A DNA stretch of 64,000 nucleotides from Vanessa cardui (Eukaryota; Arthropoda; Insecta; Lepidoptera; Nymphalidae). A program made the position numbers and the translations under genes. Positions 33,869 through 47,408 of the stretch are shown here, piece by piece (positions within the stretch are counted from its first letter, which is position 1; every line of letters begins with the position of its first letter). The notes beneath the pieces were generated by a model. It saw nothing but the letters and a program-made list of their open reading frames with translations. It had not been told where the DNA came from and ran no database searches. Location: assembly GCF_905220365.1 (NCBI RefSeq), contig NC_061138.1, positions 10,369,814 to 10,433,813 of the forward strand. Reading direction: 5' to 3'.

Positions 33869-36800
33869 TATTATTAATTTCTATTGGATAGCTGGCAAAA
33901 GAAGCAGAGGTCGGTGTGAATGATAACAATGATGTGATAATAAAAAATTGCTTTATGGGTTGATGTGGCATTTTACAACGCATTGAATCAAAAAGCCTTC
34001 TCCATAAATAATTAATACATGTGTTTCATGGTGAATGATCAAACGGTGTAGAAAAAATTTTTGAATTCAAGATTACGAACAAGATGCATATATTTTTATC
34101 TCCATCATAATTTTCCAGAACATCTCAAAAACGAACGCTAGGGTGTCGCATCAAGACGATCCTTCAGTGTATTTGGGGCTTAAAATTTTGTCTGGAACTT
34201 ACACGAGTGGTGTCGGGGCGTGCTCAGAGGTTCTATATCGGCGTCGAGACGGGGTGGCGAGAGGGTAGCTCTTATCTTTTTTATTGTGAACGATGCAGGC
34301 TTGAGATTGTAAGCGAACATTCGCATTGTTGGGGATATGAGAACTTTTTGGTACTCGCCGGGTATACTTTTAATACTTTCTTTGGTTTATTATATTTTAT
34401 GCACGAACTTGATCGTACTTACATGTTTGAAAATAAATTAATAATACATAATATTTTTTTATTAGGATTAAAAGGTAACAAACGCTATACAAGATAATTG
34501 TGTAAAAAAATATTAAAAGGTAACTTAAAAAAATATCAAAGTTAGGGTTTTTATCGAATAATTAGTATTATAATTATTTGTGGAGTATATAAAAACTTAA
34601 AATAATTGCAAATACATTTAATTGAAAGTCATATCTTATATACATTTTTTAGATTGATTGGACGATAATTTCTATTGTTTTATAAATCTTAAGTTTTTAT
34701 GTTACGTAAAGCAGCCTTTTCTTTCAAGCTTTTTATTTTTATTTAGTATACTGGCGAAATCGTTTTGATTATATCAAAATTTCAATAGCGTTTAATAAAC
34801 ACATCAACCAGAAAACATTACAAGTACACTTCCATTTATAAAACAAAAGAAAGATAGATACGAACAATTATAGTGAAGCAATGAAAGCGAATACAAAATC
34901 AAAAGTCGATGCCAATTTCTTTTTCGGACCTCAAGCTTTTTATAATTTGAAGAAATACACAAACTATATATCAAAAACAAGACAAAAGGATAGAATTAAG
35001 AACCTATTATTTAGAAGTTAGTTTCTTACAAGACGTGAAGAAAATCGTGTTGAATAATGTAAAATACATATTTGATGTAACGCTATCGTATTAATCATTA
35101 CGAATATCGTATCGAAAATTGTAAAGACGTTCAAACATTCAATAGAATTCCAAAGAAATACTGAAGTGACATAAAATAAAACCTACCGTAAGAGCTTTGT
35201 CACACTGACCGATACGATATTATCAGCAGGTATATTATCGTATCATTGTAGATTATGATCGTTGTGAATAAATTTGGTAATTTTTTTAAGTATATGCACA
35301 AGTTAAAAAAAACAATTGAAAATCTGTATATACCTAATAAATATCTCAGTAAAAGAAGGTATTATTGATATTAGATTAGGTATTTTGTAAGAATGACCTT
35401 ACAGACTCTGAGGCATATCATTTTATTTTGTTTCTGCTGTGATTAGCCTTTTTTTTCATCGCTCTTTTCTCTTCACTATTTGGGTTCCTGCCCCCTCGTG
35501 CTTCGTAAAATATAAAACCCAATGTTTTTTTTATAAAAAATATACTTTAATATAAGCTTTAGCTGCACTATAAGACAGGTTTTTCCAAATATATTTTCTT
35601 TGTATTAAATAAAGAATTTGGTACAAAAATATCAGATACGACATGAAAATCGTTAATCCGACACAGATTGCCCATATCTATCTTACACGTGTCATGTATG
35701 GCACGTGTACCGTTATGTGTCATGATATCGCATGGTGTGTAAACAGTCTAAGAAGCCTCATCATGTTACTCGTTTAGCAGTAAAAGCGAACCGTTGTCAC
35801 CGTTAACGATTATACAGAAATAGCGTTTAGTACACGCGAAGTGCTCTTAGGAAACCAAAACAGTCAGGAAACACAGCTAACGACTGCTAAGTATTAATTG
35901 CGAGGATGGTTCGAAACTTGTCTTTTTACTCACTTAGACCTCGTAACGTTGCGGTCTGGGAGCGACACGACGCACTTAGTTGAGGAAACTGTATATATGT
36001 ATGCAATTTCTATTGTACAGTCGGTGTTAGAAAAGGTTCGTCACCTTATGATCTATTTCCGTGTGCTCAGTATGAGCGATAATCTGCTTTACCGATTGAG
36101 AACGACATATTGCGTCGCAGTGATTTGTTATTTCGATACAAAAGGTACTAAGCTTAAGATTTGATAAAGGAATGAATTTGAAAACTGACGAAGGCTTTCT
36201 TACTCTGACTGCACCTTGTATTTAAATGCAATACGCATTGTCTTTACTGTGTTTTTCTCCTTAAATCCTCAAAATGGAACTCCCGTTTTGTTTGATTAAA
36301 ATAGCAATTACCATTTATTGGGCCTGGTTAGGTGATTATGTCTATCCAAAGATTATACTGTAAAAGATGGGAATTATTTATAAGTCAATTTTTGCTAATT
36401 ATTTTGGTTTTTTGTTTTGTGATCTTGTTTGTTTGTTATAGAATAATAATAAAAACATTAATGTAAGTAGGTAAATTACGGTACATTTATTGGTTGTTAT
36501 TTTGAAGATTAGGTTCACCTAGAATTCGTTAATCACGTTCAAATTCGTTTCAGAACCTGGAGGCATATGTAAGTAATATGATTTGTACACAATAAATACA
36601 TCCTTATTATCTCACTATAGTTTGACAAAACATATAATGTATTGATTCCGGGTGTACGTGTTTTAAATATACGTATAGAATTCTATTTTTAAAAAAAGTA
36701 TTTTTCATACGGACAAATAAATTTTCGTAAAATAAGTTTTTACCTCTTCATGTTTTTTTTTTTTATATTGTGTTTAATTATCTGTTAAGATAATTATGAA

Positions 36801-36984
36801 GTTGAGCATCTGTATGAAAGAAATATAATGTTGTGTACGATAAATGTATAATAAAAGATAAAAAAAACACACACAATTTTTGTTATATTTATTATTATGA
36901 TATAAAAGTATAAGATATAATATTAACTTTAGTATTTTCAAACAAAACACAAAACACAAAACTAAAAAAACAAATAGACTTTAT
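33869..36984. other. Mostly unique DNA with two GC-richer islands
   Basis: Islands at 34140-34340 and 35640-36170, the latter with the E-box pair. Frames at 34207-34497 and 35898-36164 lack domains. Confidence 0.45.
35686..35707. promoter_or_regulatory. Pair of CACGTG E-boxes
   Basis: CACGTG at 35686-35691 and again at 35702-35707. Closely paired E-boxes are used by several bHLH systems including the circadian activators, although here the gap is 10 bases. Confidence 0.22.
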
Positions 36985-37045
36985 TAAAGTAGGCTACCAC
37001 AGGTTCAGGCTTCAGATTCTACTGAGAAGAACCGATCCATAACAG
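36985..37045 (-). repeat. Family G repeat fragment, minus strand
   Basis: ctaccacaggttc and gattctactgagaagaacc are the complement of the family's GGTTCTTCTCAGTAGAATC core. Confidence 0.6.
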
Positions 37046-37261
37046 CAGGTCTAACCATGTTCTATAAAATTAATGGGAAAACGGTGGTCACAAATTATTC
37101 CCATAAATTGTTACAAATAGGATAATTTTGCACCCAACTTCGACCTTCACACGCTACTTCGAGCTCTACTTATAAAAAATGTTACTATTAATATATCTGT
37201 GTTACAATATTTACTTAACTTGTGTTAAGTCAGGCGATTCACTATTAATAATTCAGAAAAA

Positions 37262-37528
37262 GCAACAGCAACCTGTTAATTTCCCACTGCTGGGCTAATA
37301 CTCTCCTTTTTGACGAGAAGGTTCGGAATATATCCCTATTCCAATGTGAGTTGGTGGAATACACATGTGGCAGAATTTCTATGAAATTATATACATGCAG
37401 GTTTCCTCACGATGTTTTCTTTCACCGCCGAGCACGACATACACATAAACACAGTGGTACTTGCTTGGGTTTGAACCCGCAATTATCGGTTAAGATGCAC
37501 GCGTTCTAACCACTGTGTTATCTCGGCT
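37262..37528 (-). mobile_element. SINE family A, moderately diverged
   Basis: Carries a CAGCAA tail, the family body and the head at the right end. Box A has changes and a segment between body and head is shortened. No clear target-site duplication. Confidence 0.87.
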
Positions 37529-38517
37529 CTTAAGAAGAGCTTATTGAAGCAATGACAGTTAATAAAAGTAAAACAAAACTTTATTCTGCCAAAGCATTTT
37601 TATCACACACGACGTTATTCAGATGAAACGTTTGATGCGTGAACGTGTGCAGGCAACTTAAGGAATTCTTTTGTAGCCTGTAAACGGGCACATAAGCCAA
37701 GGGCGTATCTATATGAATAGTTGCTGTCTGAAAAACCCTTTAAAAATGTTTCTAGGCACGGGAGGGACGCGAATAATGCACGGACGAAAAAAATAACAAC
37801 AGCCACTCTGTCTCAAAGGTCTTTACGTCGTTTTGTGCCGAGTTTCCTTATGTTGTGTCCTTTTTTAGCGACATGTCTGAAGTTGCATCTCGTTTTTGTC
37901 CGTTTATTTGTTTGATACTTTGTGATGGACTTTTCTGTTGTCGCAGAGAATGACGGATAACGCGAACTGCATGTCGCTTTCACTCAAACATACACCGTTT
38001 TGTTTCAAAATAATTTAATGTTTTAAAAATTATAGACTAATATTGTTATGTATTTGTCCTACATGCGTTTGTACACTGTTCATTGGATTGTGGTGAGGTT
38101 TTGTGACGTCCGCAAAAACTAAATTATTTCTTGACATGTTTAATCACGAAGTTCAACCTCCTTATTATTAATACAATAAAATTAAACTTAAAGAGTTCGA
38201 ACGTTTTGTATCCGCCCTTGTGTCAAAAAATTGTATTCGTCTATACCTTCCATTGTCATCATTATTCGTTATCTGGTCGTTCATCATCTCTTTCATATTT
38301 CTCTTCACAAAGTCAAAAATCTTTATTCAATATGGAAGTGTTAAACTTGCTTATTGATAGTCAAAAACCTCGGACCTGAGAAGAACTGGCGAAAGAAAGT
38401 CAGCGTCTTATATTTTTTCATTATAACAGGTATTTATTTCATTTACAATAACACATTTTCCTTTATGAAACAGGCGAGGATTATTGAAGGAGGCGATCGT
38501 CTCATTACATTTACTTC
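37529..38517. other. Unique DNA
   Basis: Higher GC and CpG content at 37610-37980. Small overlapping frames without domains on both strands. Confidence 0.45.
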
Positions 38518-38539
38518 ACCCATCTGTCGTCACCCAAGA

Positions 38540-38835
38540 GTCGAGATGGCCCAGTGGTTAGAACGCGTGCATCTTAACCGATGATTGCGGCTTCAAACCC
38601 AGGCAAGCACCGCTGATTCATGTGCTTAATTTGTCTTTATAATTCATCTTGTGCTCAGCGGTGAAGGAAAACATCGTGAGGAAACCTGCATGTGACAAAT
38701 TTCACAGAAATTCTGCCACATGTGCATTCCACCAACCCGCATTGGAACAGCGTGGTGGTATATGTTCCAAACCTTCTCCTCAAAAGGGAGAGGAGGCCTT
38801 TAGCCCAGCAGTGGGAATTTACAGGTTGTTGTTAT
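38540..38835 (+). mobile_element. SINE family A, near-consensus copy
   Basis: Has both promoter boxes, the full body and a short GTT tail. ACCCATCTGT upstream (38518-38527) recurs shortly after the tail, but about 12 bases separate it from the head. Open frames crossing this copy come from the SINE sequence and are not genes. Confidence 0.92.
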
Positions 38836-39409
38836 TTATTATGTTATACCCATCTGTTCTTAGGTTCTCTTCCCCTCCATTCTTCTACGCTCATTCTCAT
38901 TAGTATTGTTATATTTGAACATGGGAATAATTACAGAATAGGTCAGTACAATTCAATTCCAAAATATTATTGGTCCTCCAATGTAACAATTCTACATAGA
39001 CCCTTTTTTGCCCGTGCCAAGCTGAAGCTTAAACGGTATGTATATTATAAAATAAAATACAAAAATAATTCATAATATTACGATTGCTTAAAACGCGATT
39101 TTAATTATAAACGATTATGTATTAAATTTATATACATTTCTGTTCGTTCCTTATCGCCTAGCTTTATGAGTTTGATCGTAATTAAATATTTAATATTTAT
39201 AGTCGCACCGTAATAGCCTTTCAGTAAACATTGTTAGAACACATGAAACATGCAGTAATAAAAGAAAAAACGAAATATATTTAATTAATGTCGGCGACGT
39301 AAATTGGTCCAACAACTTTTGGATACATAATTTACAAGATTAAATGTTAACCTACCAGTAAGAAACACAAAAAAAAGAAGTACGTTTATATATTTATAAT
39401 GTAAGATTG

Positions 39410-39640
39410 AACACTGGGCCACATAATGCAAGTATTCCTCAACAACCATAGATAAAGACGCTCTAAAAAATATATATATTCCTTACATTGTCAATGCTTC
39501 ATTACTCTTGAAAATCACATGTCAGTCCATTGTGCCTAAAGTTAGACTGGCTCACTCACCCTTCAAAGTGGAACTGAACAATACTAAATATTTCTGGTTG
39601 ATCGTAGAATATAATTGTGGCATAGTTCCACCAGTGATCT
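39410..39640 (-). repeat. Family C repeat, minus strand, diverged
   Basis: The complement keeps gggtgagtgagccagtct, gcacaatggactgacatg and gtaaggaatatatatattt. Confidence 0.75.
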
Positions 39641-40984
39641 GAAGGGCCACACCGAAAATGTTATTAATATAATGTATTGATTATTTATTTCAAAACAAAA
39701 GTTATAAAACCTCCTTTATGTTTTACCGTTTTTCTATTCAAAGCCTGCGTCTAATGAATATAGCATTGTTTAAATCTAAAATGCGAGTCTAACAGTTGTG
39801 TACAATAGTTCCGATACCCGCGGCGCTTTGGTCTCCATACCCCGTCGTAACGAATGCCATTGTAAAGTAACCATAGAACAGGAATTGATTTAGAAATTGT
39901 ATTAACGAATTCATTACTGTGATACATTTTATTGTTACCCAATTTTAGAAGCTTCGTTATTCGTAAGATATTTGCTACGTAAGTCGTGAATAGTGTAACA
40001 TATTTATAAAATCGTTTTTTTTTTCTTTTTTAAATGTATTATAATTCCTTTCTGTATTACCAATTATATTTTTATATATATATTACTGCACTTTATGAAA
40101 TAATGATGTAATTTACATAATACTTTCATATAATCTAATTTCATGATATAAAGATAGTTTGTTTACATATATTATATTCATAAAGATAAAAACTTTCTGG
40201 AAGAAATAGCGTATTAATTATATGCATTTTAAAGTTTTGTATAAAGCTAAGTAAATATCTGTAATTTGAGAAATATATTTTGGAGTTTTATCTATTATTT
40301 ATATATTCTAGTGCACAATTGTGAATATACTTAAGCAGATTCTTCTGTACATGCTCGTGTGTTGTAATTTTAAAAATTATACCTTCGCCATATATTAAGG
40401 CTAAAAAAACCCTCCAATTATAATTGTTTACTTCGAACCGTAACCTATGGAGCCCTGTAAACATTAATTTATAACAAGCAAGTAATTATTTTACAATGGA
40501 AAACATTTGAATTATTATTGTCATTATTTAAAATTTATTAAGTGTGAACTTTATTTAATTTAATTAGCGTGAAACTTTAGTTAACTTAATATTCAACGTT
40601 AATAGCTTCAGAAACACTTATTATATTTTAATTTAACGTTTTAATTTTTATTCTTGTGTTATATAAAATTGTTATATTATCACTTTTTTTGTGCGTGAAG
40701 TATTAATGCCCTTACTTAGCGTATTCTATTTTTAAAGTTAGTTTTTTTTTTAATAACTGGTTTTTCTAAAAAAATAGTATATTTATTTTAATTAGTAATT
40801 ACACGCTGCCTTTGTAATTCGATTTATATCACATGTAAGACTTTGAACAGTGAGATGATGATATCATCTAATCGATTTCTACCACACTTGCCAATCTCAG
40901 CTAACTAGTACTAACTATTTTATTATTATTGGACATGAAAGTATGAAATCTTAACTTGTGAAAATGTATTTAACAAAAATATAT
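39641..40984. other. Very AT-rich DNA
   Basis: Nothing recognised apart from a slightly GC-richer patch near 39780-39870. Confidence 0.5.
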
Positions 40985-41125
40985 TCCGATGAGTTTTTTT
41001 CGCCGGCTCTTCTCTAGTCCGAGGTGTTAATTTAAAATGTGTTGGTAGATTTTTGACAATAAGCAAGTGTTCACTTACATATTGAATAAAGTTTTTGAAT
41101 ATGATTTTAACTTTGACTGTGCCTT
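40985..41125 (+). repeat. Family G repeat, 3' part with tail
   Basis: cgccggctcttctct, then gttggtagatttttgacaat, tgaataaagtttttgaat and a GATTTTAACTTTGAC tail. Confidence 0.65.
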
Positions 41126-41170
41126 TGTTTGTACCTATGTTAGCGCAAGTTTATATTCAAACATACACAG

Positions 41171-41231
41171 ATACTGAGTCGTCATGATATAGTGTTGAAA
41201 GATATTGAATCGTCATGATACAGTGTTGAAT
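41171..41231. repeat. Two-copy tandem repeat, 31-base unit
   Basis: The unit atactgagtcgtcatgatat... is repeated once with three substitutions, between two family G fragments. Confidence 0.85.
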
Positions 41232-41318
41232 TAAATGTAAGGCTACCATCGGTTTTGATGTAGATGCTACTGAGAAGAACCGGCAAAAAACTCAGTAGTT
41301 CTTTATTTAAATTATGTA
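41228..41318 (-). repeat. Family G repeat, opposite orientation to its neighbour
   Basis: ggctaccatcggtt and atgctactgagaagaaccgg are the complement of the family core, about 100 bases from a plus-strand copy. Confidence 0.65.
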
Positions 41319-41645
41319 GTATGTCAGTAAAGTACAATATTTTTTATACATCCTGCCGAGTAATAAATACGAAGTCCACGCTTTTTTCATTTAATCTTTA
41401 ATATATGCCTCATCAAAGTTTTTTTGATCTGATGATTATATATTTTTTATTTGTTTATATAATTTCGTAAGTGATAAAGTGTATTCAGATCAAATAACTT
41501 CGAAGCCGAACACAATAATGTATAATAATTCTAAAAAAACCTGATTTCGTGTAATTTACAAATGGTTGTCATTGACACTTCCGATATAATATAACATATG
41601 ACACTTTCATTCGAGTTTGTTATCTAAGGGTTTTTTTAAAACAAA

Positions 41646-41812
41646 AACATCATGAGAAAACCTGCATGTGACAAATTTCATAGAAATTCTGGCACTTGTG
41701 CATTCCACCAACCCTCATTGGAACAGCGTGGTGGAATATGTTCCAAACCTTCTCCTCAAAGGGAGAGGAGACCTTTAGCCTAGCAGTGGGAATTTACAGA
41801 CTGTTGTTGTAA
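41646..41812 (+). mobile_element. SINE family A, 5'-truncated copy
   Basis: Begins in mid-body (catgagaaaacctgcatgtg) and runs to a (GTT)n tail. The tRNA-like head is absent, as expected from incomplete reverse transcription. Confidence 0.9.
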
Positions 41813-44800
41813 CAAATCGAAAATAAGCATGCTAATTTAAAATCTTAATTCTTAAGAAGATAAGCAAAATGTTCGGGATATATTACATTGGATATATGTT
41901 TACGCTAACACGGGACACTATTTGTCCGTTCGATTTGATAATACGATGAAACCGCAAACCGATGCGCAAAACGAGACAGAGTTCAGGTACTGATACAACT
42001 TTACGAGCTTTCAGTACGGGCGAGTTAAAACTGCCAATTTTAAAACAACCTGTTATGGAGTGTATGTTGATGGATAACCAAAGGCGCTTTCTAGGATTGA
42101 CGCCTGATCTTACCACAAGATAGTCAAGGAGTAGTATAAGGGTCAACATAGCAATGCATTTTACGATCAAATCATATTTTTTAAATCAATTAATTTGTAC
42201 ATTACTACGGATTCGGCTAAGTTAAGTAAATGTTTTGATAAGGTGTTAAATAACACTTTCAAAAATGTCTTATATAGTCGCTTAGGGTTATGTAAATTTG
42301 CTCATTCCATTTCATGTTTTGAAGTTAATATTTCCAAAAATCCTCCTACAATCAGCGTCTACATCGAAAGTAGTATATTGAATTTCCAGTCAATCAGGCT
42401 TATAGTTGCGAAGATCCCTTCAATCCGCAGAAAATTGGTTTCTTTAAAAAAATTCTAGTTAGCATTAGAGAATTAAAAATTAATATAATAATCGTTAAAA
42501 TGGTTCTAAAGCTATGCTATAACCAACGGAAATAGAGACTTATGAATTTAGATACAATAAAAAAAAAACAAATTTAAATCGTTCAATCCTACTCGCCGCT
42601 AAAACAAATAAAATATTTCACTTCTCAAGTGTAATTTGCCTTGTCGTAATAATATTTATTGCACTCAAGTCATCCCTAGCCCCGTTAGTTGATGGTCGCA
42701 GTCAGCGGATGCCATCTGCTATCAGATTTGAATCATGGGCTTATGAAGGTAATGTATAAGGATTGAGAAAAACACTCGATACGCCATGTGTGGGTTCGAT
42801 AAGTTTAGGAACGAGCGTTGGTGCAATACGTAAGAGAGTGGAGGCTGCGAGTTAATTTATACTAATAATTAAAAAAAAGTAATACATACATTTTTTTCAG
42901 AACAAGGAGGTCGTGTAGAAAAAGGTTTTATATGTAACTGCATTTTGGACTTTCGCTCACATTAATGATATTCTAACTATTAGTGACGTACGTACATTTC
43001 ATAGCCAAATATTTTAATTTTTATAAATATTTATTCAATAAAATATTCGATTTAAGTAGCCTCTTACGAATATTTTAAAATCGATATTTAACAAAATTGA
43101 ATTTACATTTATGTAAGATTATCACACGTTTCAATGTAAATGTATGTTATAAATCCTTTATATTAATGATATATGATTAAATTTATATATCCTGTATCAA
43201 AATCAACAATTCTAATTTCATTTATAATAGTGTTCATGTATATTAATAAAGATATATGTGCATTTTCAATTCAATATGTGATATTAAAATAACGATATAT
43301 CGAATAAAAATCGTTTTTATATATCTAAATAATAATAAGAAATTAAATTGTGATTTAAATATCAATTAAAGGTTGCACGTTAGTCGAGACGCCAAGTTCA
43401 AAAAAACTATCCGCTAATAAAATCGCTAAAACTAAGGCCAAAGTAATAACGGGTTTAGAATTAATTATTCATATCCTTTTTATAGCAACATCTCACCCTA
43501 TGGACGGTCTCTCAAAGATCCGCGTCGTCACCGTCTTCGCAGATTTATTGCATTGTATTTACATAGCGATTAGCCATGGACAAGCGACGTACAGCTTCCT
43601 CTCTACAATGATGAATGGACCTGATATCTCGCTGATGCTAAGATGTATATACACTTATTGCTCGTTTTATATAAATTATTTAATACTTTTTATGGTATAG
43701 GGACGGGAAAGTGTGCCACATGATGCGAAATGGCCCCCTCGCCCTATAAGCCGGAACACAAAAATAATAAATATTGTAGTTTAATGGTACAATATGATCC
43801 TAATAAGCCTACCTATGGCGTTTTGTTTCAAATATTACATGAGTATTTGTCGATATCAAATTGATGTTCACGCTCTGATCATTTCAAAGTTTAAATTTCT
43901 ATTACCGTATAGGACTTTACCTTTTTTATAAATTATATTTACATATGACAAAATATTTTTATTCCTTATATTTATAACGGAAAAGTATTTGTTTGTTTGT
44001 AAGTCGATTAAGTACTGTACTTTCCAGATTAAGATAATTTCCTTTTTGATAGAGTTATCTGGAAGAAATTATTTCTTTATGTATGGCACATACAATAGAT
44101 ATATACGATATACTAATAGATTAAATTTATTTTTCTGTGTTCTTATCAAGTGTTCTAAAATAACGTGAAAGTATTAAAAAATATATTAAGTGAATTAATT
44201 TAGAACGACATATAATATCTAATATATTTATATGTTAATAATATACCGTATTGGAGACTACCTCTAGTATCTATATGTAAGTATGCACGGGTCCTAATAG
44301 TTGCATGGTTCTGCCAGTTTAATTAATATATTCTATTAAACGATATATTCGCTACTACACTAAAGACTTTATCTACGCCCCACTGTGAAGTAAGGTTTAT
44401 AATGCAACTGCGAAGTATGGCCTATTTTTATAAGGCAAAATAAACGACATTGATATTTATTTACTTTTTCACTGAAATAAATATCTCACTCGCAAATGGA
44501 AAAGACAGTTTATATAAAATTTATTGAAATACTCTAATTAAAGTTGAAAGAATTCTGTAATAAATTCTGGTTTTATGTACTTCAAGGAAATAACAAATTA
44601 GTGAACGAATAAAATTCAGACTACCAGTTTGATCGTCGCAGAAAAAAAAAACTGTGAAATATTTCAGCTCAATGAACTAAATGAAATTTTATAAAAATAT
44701 ATATTTTTTTTAGTCGTTTTCAAAAGGTACCTAAGGTTGCTATATGAACAGCGATGTGAAGTCCTTGTGAGTAGTTGTAATACTTAAGTTACAAACAAAC

Positions 44801-45699
44801 TTCGCTTCTGTCAGTCTTGCCTCCCGTGATGCTTGAAGAAGTAAGTACCGCTAGTTTTTAGTAAGTATTTCGATGAGCTGGGGCGAATCAGGTGAAACAC
44901 ACATAACACCATCCCCCCTAGCTTCACATGGTGGATACACGTGACAGTCTTTAAAAATTACTTAAAATATACTAGTAGTATTTGTAATTTAACTTATTGA
45001 TGGCAGGATTTTTGATTTGTTGATCTCCCTGTTTCTGATAATGTACCCATTATTACAAGATTATTTACGACGCGCTATTGCAAATACTGCATGGAAATAT
45101 ATAAGAAAAAGAACACCGATCTGGCCCTGCTTTGGCTAACATCAGATGCAAAGTTAATACTTCATTGTCAGATTATTTTATTTCATTTTATTCTAAATAA
45201 AGTTTTATATCACACTGTCTTATAATTACAGAAGTCACTTATTGTGTACATCGGACTATCACTCTTGTGTTACAATTAACAGCCGTCATTATTTTCTTAA
45301 AATTGCGTGACGAAATATTATAATTGAAACGTAAAACGATCAAAAGTTATACAAGGTGATTTCTTTAACAAAATTTCCACTCTTATTTTGGATTCAATGA
45401 ATATGATTATAAAGTCTAAAATCGCTTATAGATATAATCGAAGTATACATAATCACATTGTTCCTTTGTAGTGCGTACAAAAAGTGTGTTTGAGGTAAAA
45501 TTAAGAGGTTTCCGGTGTTAATAACTAGTTAGCTAACGAAATAGAGCCGCACTCTATTATTAAGGAATTATTATTACTCAGTTAAAGTAAATAGTGCCCA
45601 CATATTATGTTTCATTTATATTAGTCACTGAATGTGTGCTTTTTATTAAAGTTGTAACATTCAGTTTTACAAATACATACATAATACATAAAATAGTAA
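41813..45699. other. Unique non-coding DNA
   Basis: GC-richer patches occur at 41880-42170, 42660-42850 and 43490-43760. No repeat family was found over nearly 4 kb and no exon I can support. Confidence 0.45.
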
Positions 45700-45957
45700 A
45701 GAACGCGTGCATCTTAACCGATGATTACGGGTTCAAACCCAGGCGAGCACCACTGGATATTCATGTGCTTAATTAGTGTTTGTGCGGTGAAGGAAAATAT
45801 CGTGAGGAAACCTGCATGTGTCTAATTTCATAGAAATTCTGCCATATGTGTATTCCACCAACCCGCATTGGAACAGCGTAGTGAAATATGTTCCGTACTT
45901 TTTCCTCAAAGGAATAGGAATCTGTAGCCCAGCAGTGGGAAATTTACAGGCTGTTGT
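45700..45957 (+). mobile_element. SINE family A, lacking box A
   Basis: Starts within the head at agaacgcgtgcatc, keeps box B and the body, and ends with a degenerate GTT tail. Open frames on both strands of this copy reflect the SINE. Confidence 0.88.
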
Positions 45958-47211
45958 TTCTGTTATTGTAAAAGGAATAAAACTAACATTATCTAAGCTC
46001 GGCACGTTGTGGCAACTAGATATATGTATATATTCTCGTATTATTCGCCACATATGGAAGGAATGCTGGAGTTAATAAAGATTATGATTATGACATTACT
46101 TAACAGTATCGTTAAACACACACATAAACACAATACTTAATACAAACACACATTTACACTTCGAGTCGTATTACGTCTCAGATCATAAAATTGTGATATA
46201 GGTATATTACTTGACCTTCATCACACACTTCACATATATTACCGGAATAATAGTACTATAGCCGTTTGTTATAATTGAGAATTGAACAGTTACCGTACCA
46301 TAGTCGGGTCAAGCACTACGATAAACTTCGTAGAATTGTTGAACAAAAACATTTTATAATTCTGTTGTTCATCTTTTCAACAATTACGGACAATAAAAAT
46401 AGCATTCTTCAATTATATTCTATTTATGTCTTAATTTAGTCAATTATCGTCGGAATATTAGTTGTTGTGGAATTTGTAATTACCTTGAAGTAGATAAAAG
46501 ATAGGATTTATGGTTTAATACTATTTCAACTTTAATAGCAGTGGATGTAGGCTGTTTTCTTGCTTCAATTCGTTTTAAAAAAGGGCACTTTCAAAACGAT
46601 TACAGTTTTTACAGTATAAATGTGTTGTTTAATTCAATTGAATCATACATTTAGTATTGTTTATGATAAATTAATATTATTTTATGTACCTAATATTGAT
46701 AATAGTTTAAATTTTAAAATATCGTCAGCTGCCATTTTTCATTTAAGTAATGTTATTCATGATATTAGAAATAAACTAATAAGCAGTAATAAATAAACAA
46801 TGAAGGTACTAAGATTTTTCATTCAATTTAAATAATTTAAATGAAAAATCTAACTTTAGACATAAGTAATGATATGGACAAAACTAATCTTCAATCAAAT
46901 GATAGATACAGATATCATTCGTATATACATGTTACATAAAATATCTTTTTCGAAGTATTTGTAAACAGTAACGTAAGTGAAAAAATCAAACGAAGGTACA
47001 AGCTTTACGTGTTTCTCCAGATAACTACCTAACCTAATAATTTAGTTTATACTGTTATTTAGTCTTAAATTAGGCTATACAATCAATTGTAGTTATAAAA
47101 TTAATATACTAAACTAGCTTCCGCGTTTTAGACGCGTGTGTTATACTCTATATCCTTTTATGTATATATGATCGGTTAGTAGTTTATATATACTGCAGGG
47201 GGATGAGCTAA
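45958..47211. other. Very AT-rich DNA
   Basis: Nothing identified. A possible worn family D head occurs near 47115. Confidence 0.45.
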
Positions 47212-47408
47212 TGAGCCACTTAATGGGATACCACTGTCCATATTGTTGGTACCGTAAGAAATTTTAACTATTTCTTCTATCGCCAATGCGCTAACAATGG
47301 TTACTAAGATGTTATGTCCCTTGTGCCTGTAGGTATACTGGCTCGTTCATCTTCAAACTTCAGTATATTATGATCAGTCAGAGGTGCCCAAAGTTCCACA
47401 AAGCCCTA
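47212..47408 (-). repeat. Family C repeat, minus strand
   Basis: The complement carries gggctttgtggaactttggg, acaggcacaagggacataac and gcgcattggcgatagaag. Confidence 0.78.

Noticed and set aside
38692..39075. 127-codon plus-strand frame
   Set aside because: Its first half is family A SINE sequence and its start falls inside the SINE.
41883..42170. Minus-strand frame with a hydrophobic start and a GGTAAGA donor-like site
   Set aside because: The apparent first codon is TTG, the real ATG leaves only about 12 residues of hydrophobic sequence, out-of-frame ATGs precede it, and no partner exon was found.
45769..46075. Overlapping frames on both strands
   Set aside because: Both are readings of a family A SINE body; the same peptide strings recur at 24.7 and 63.4 kb.
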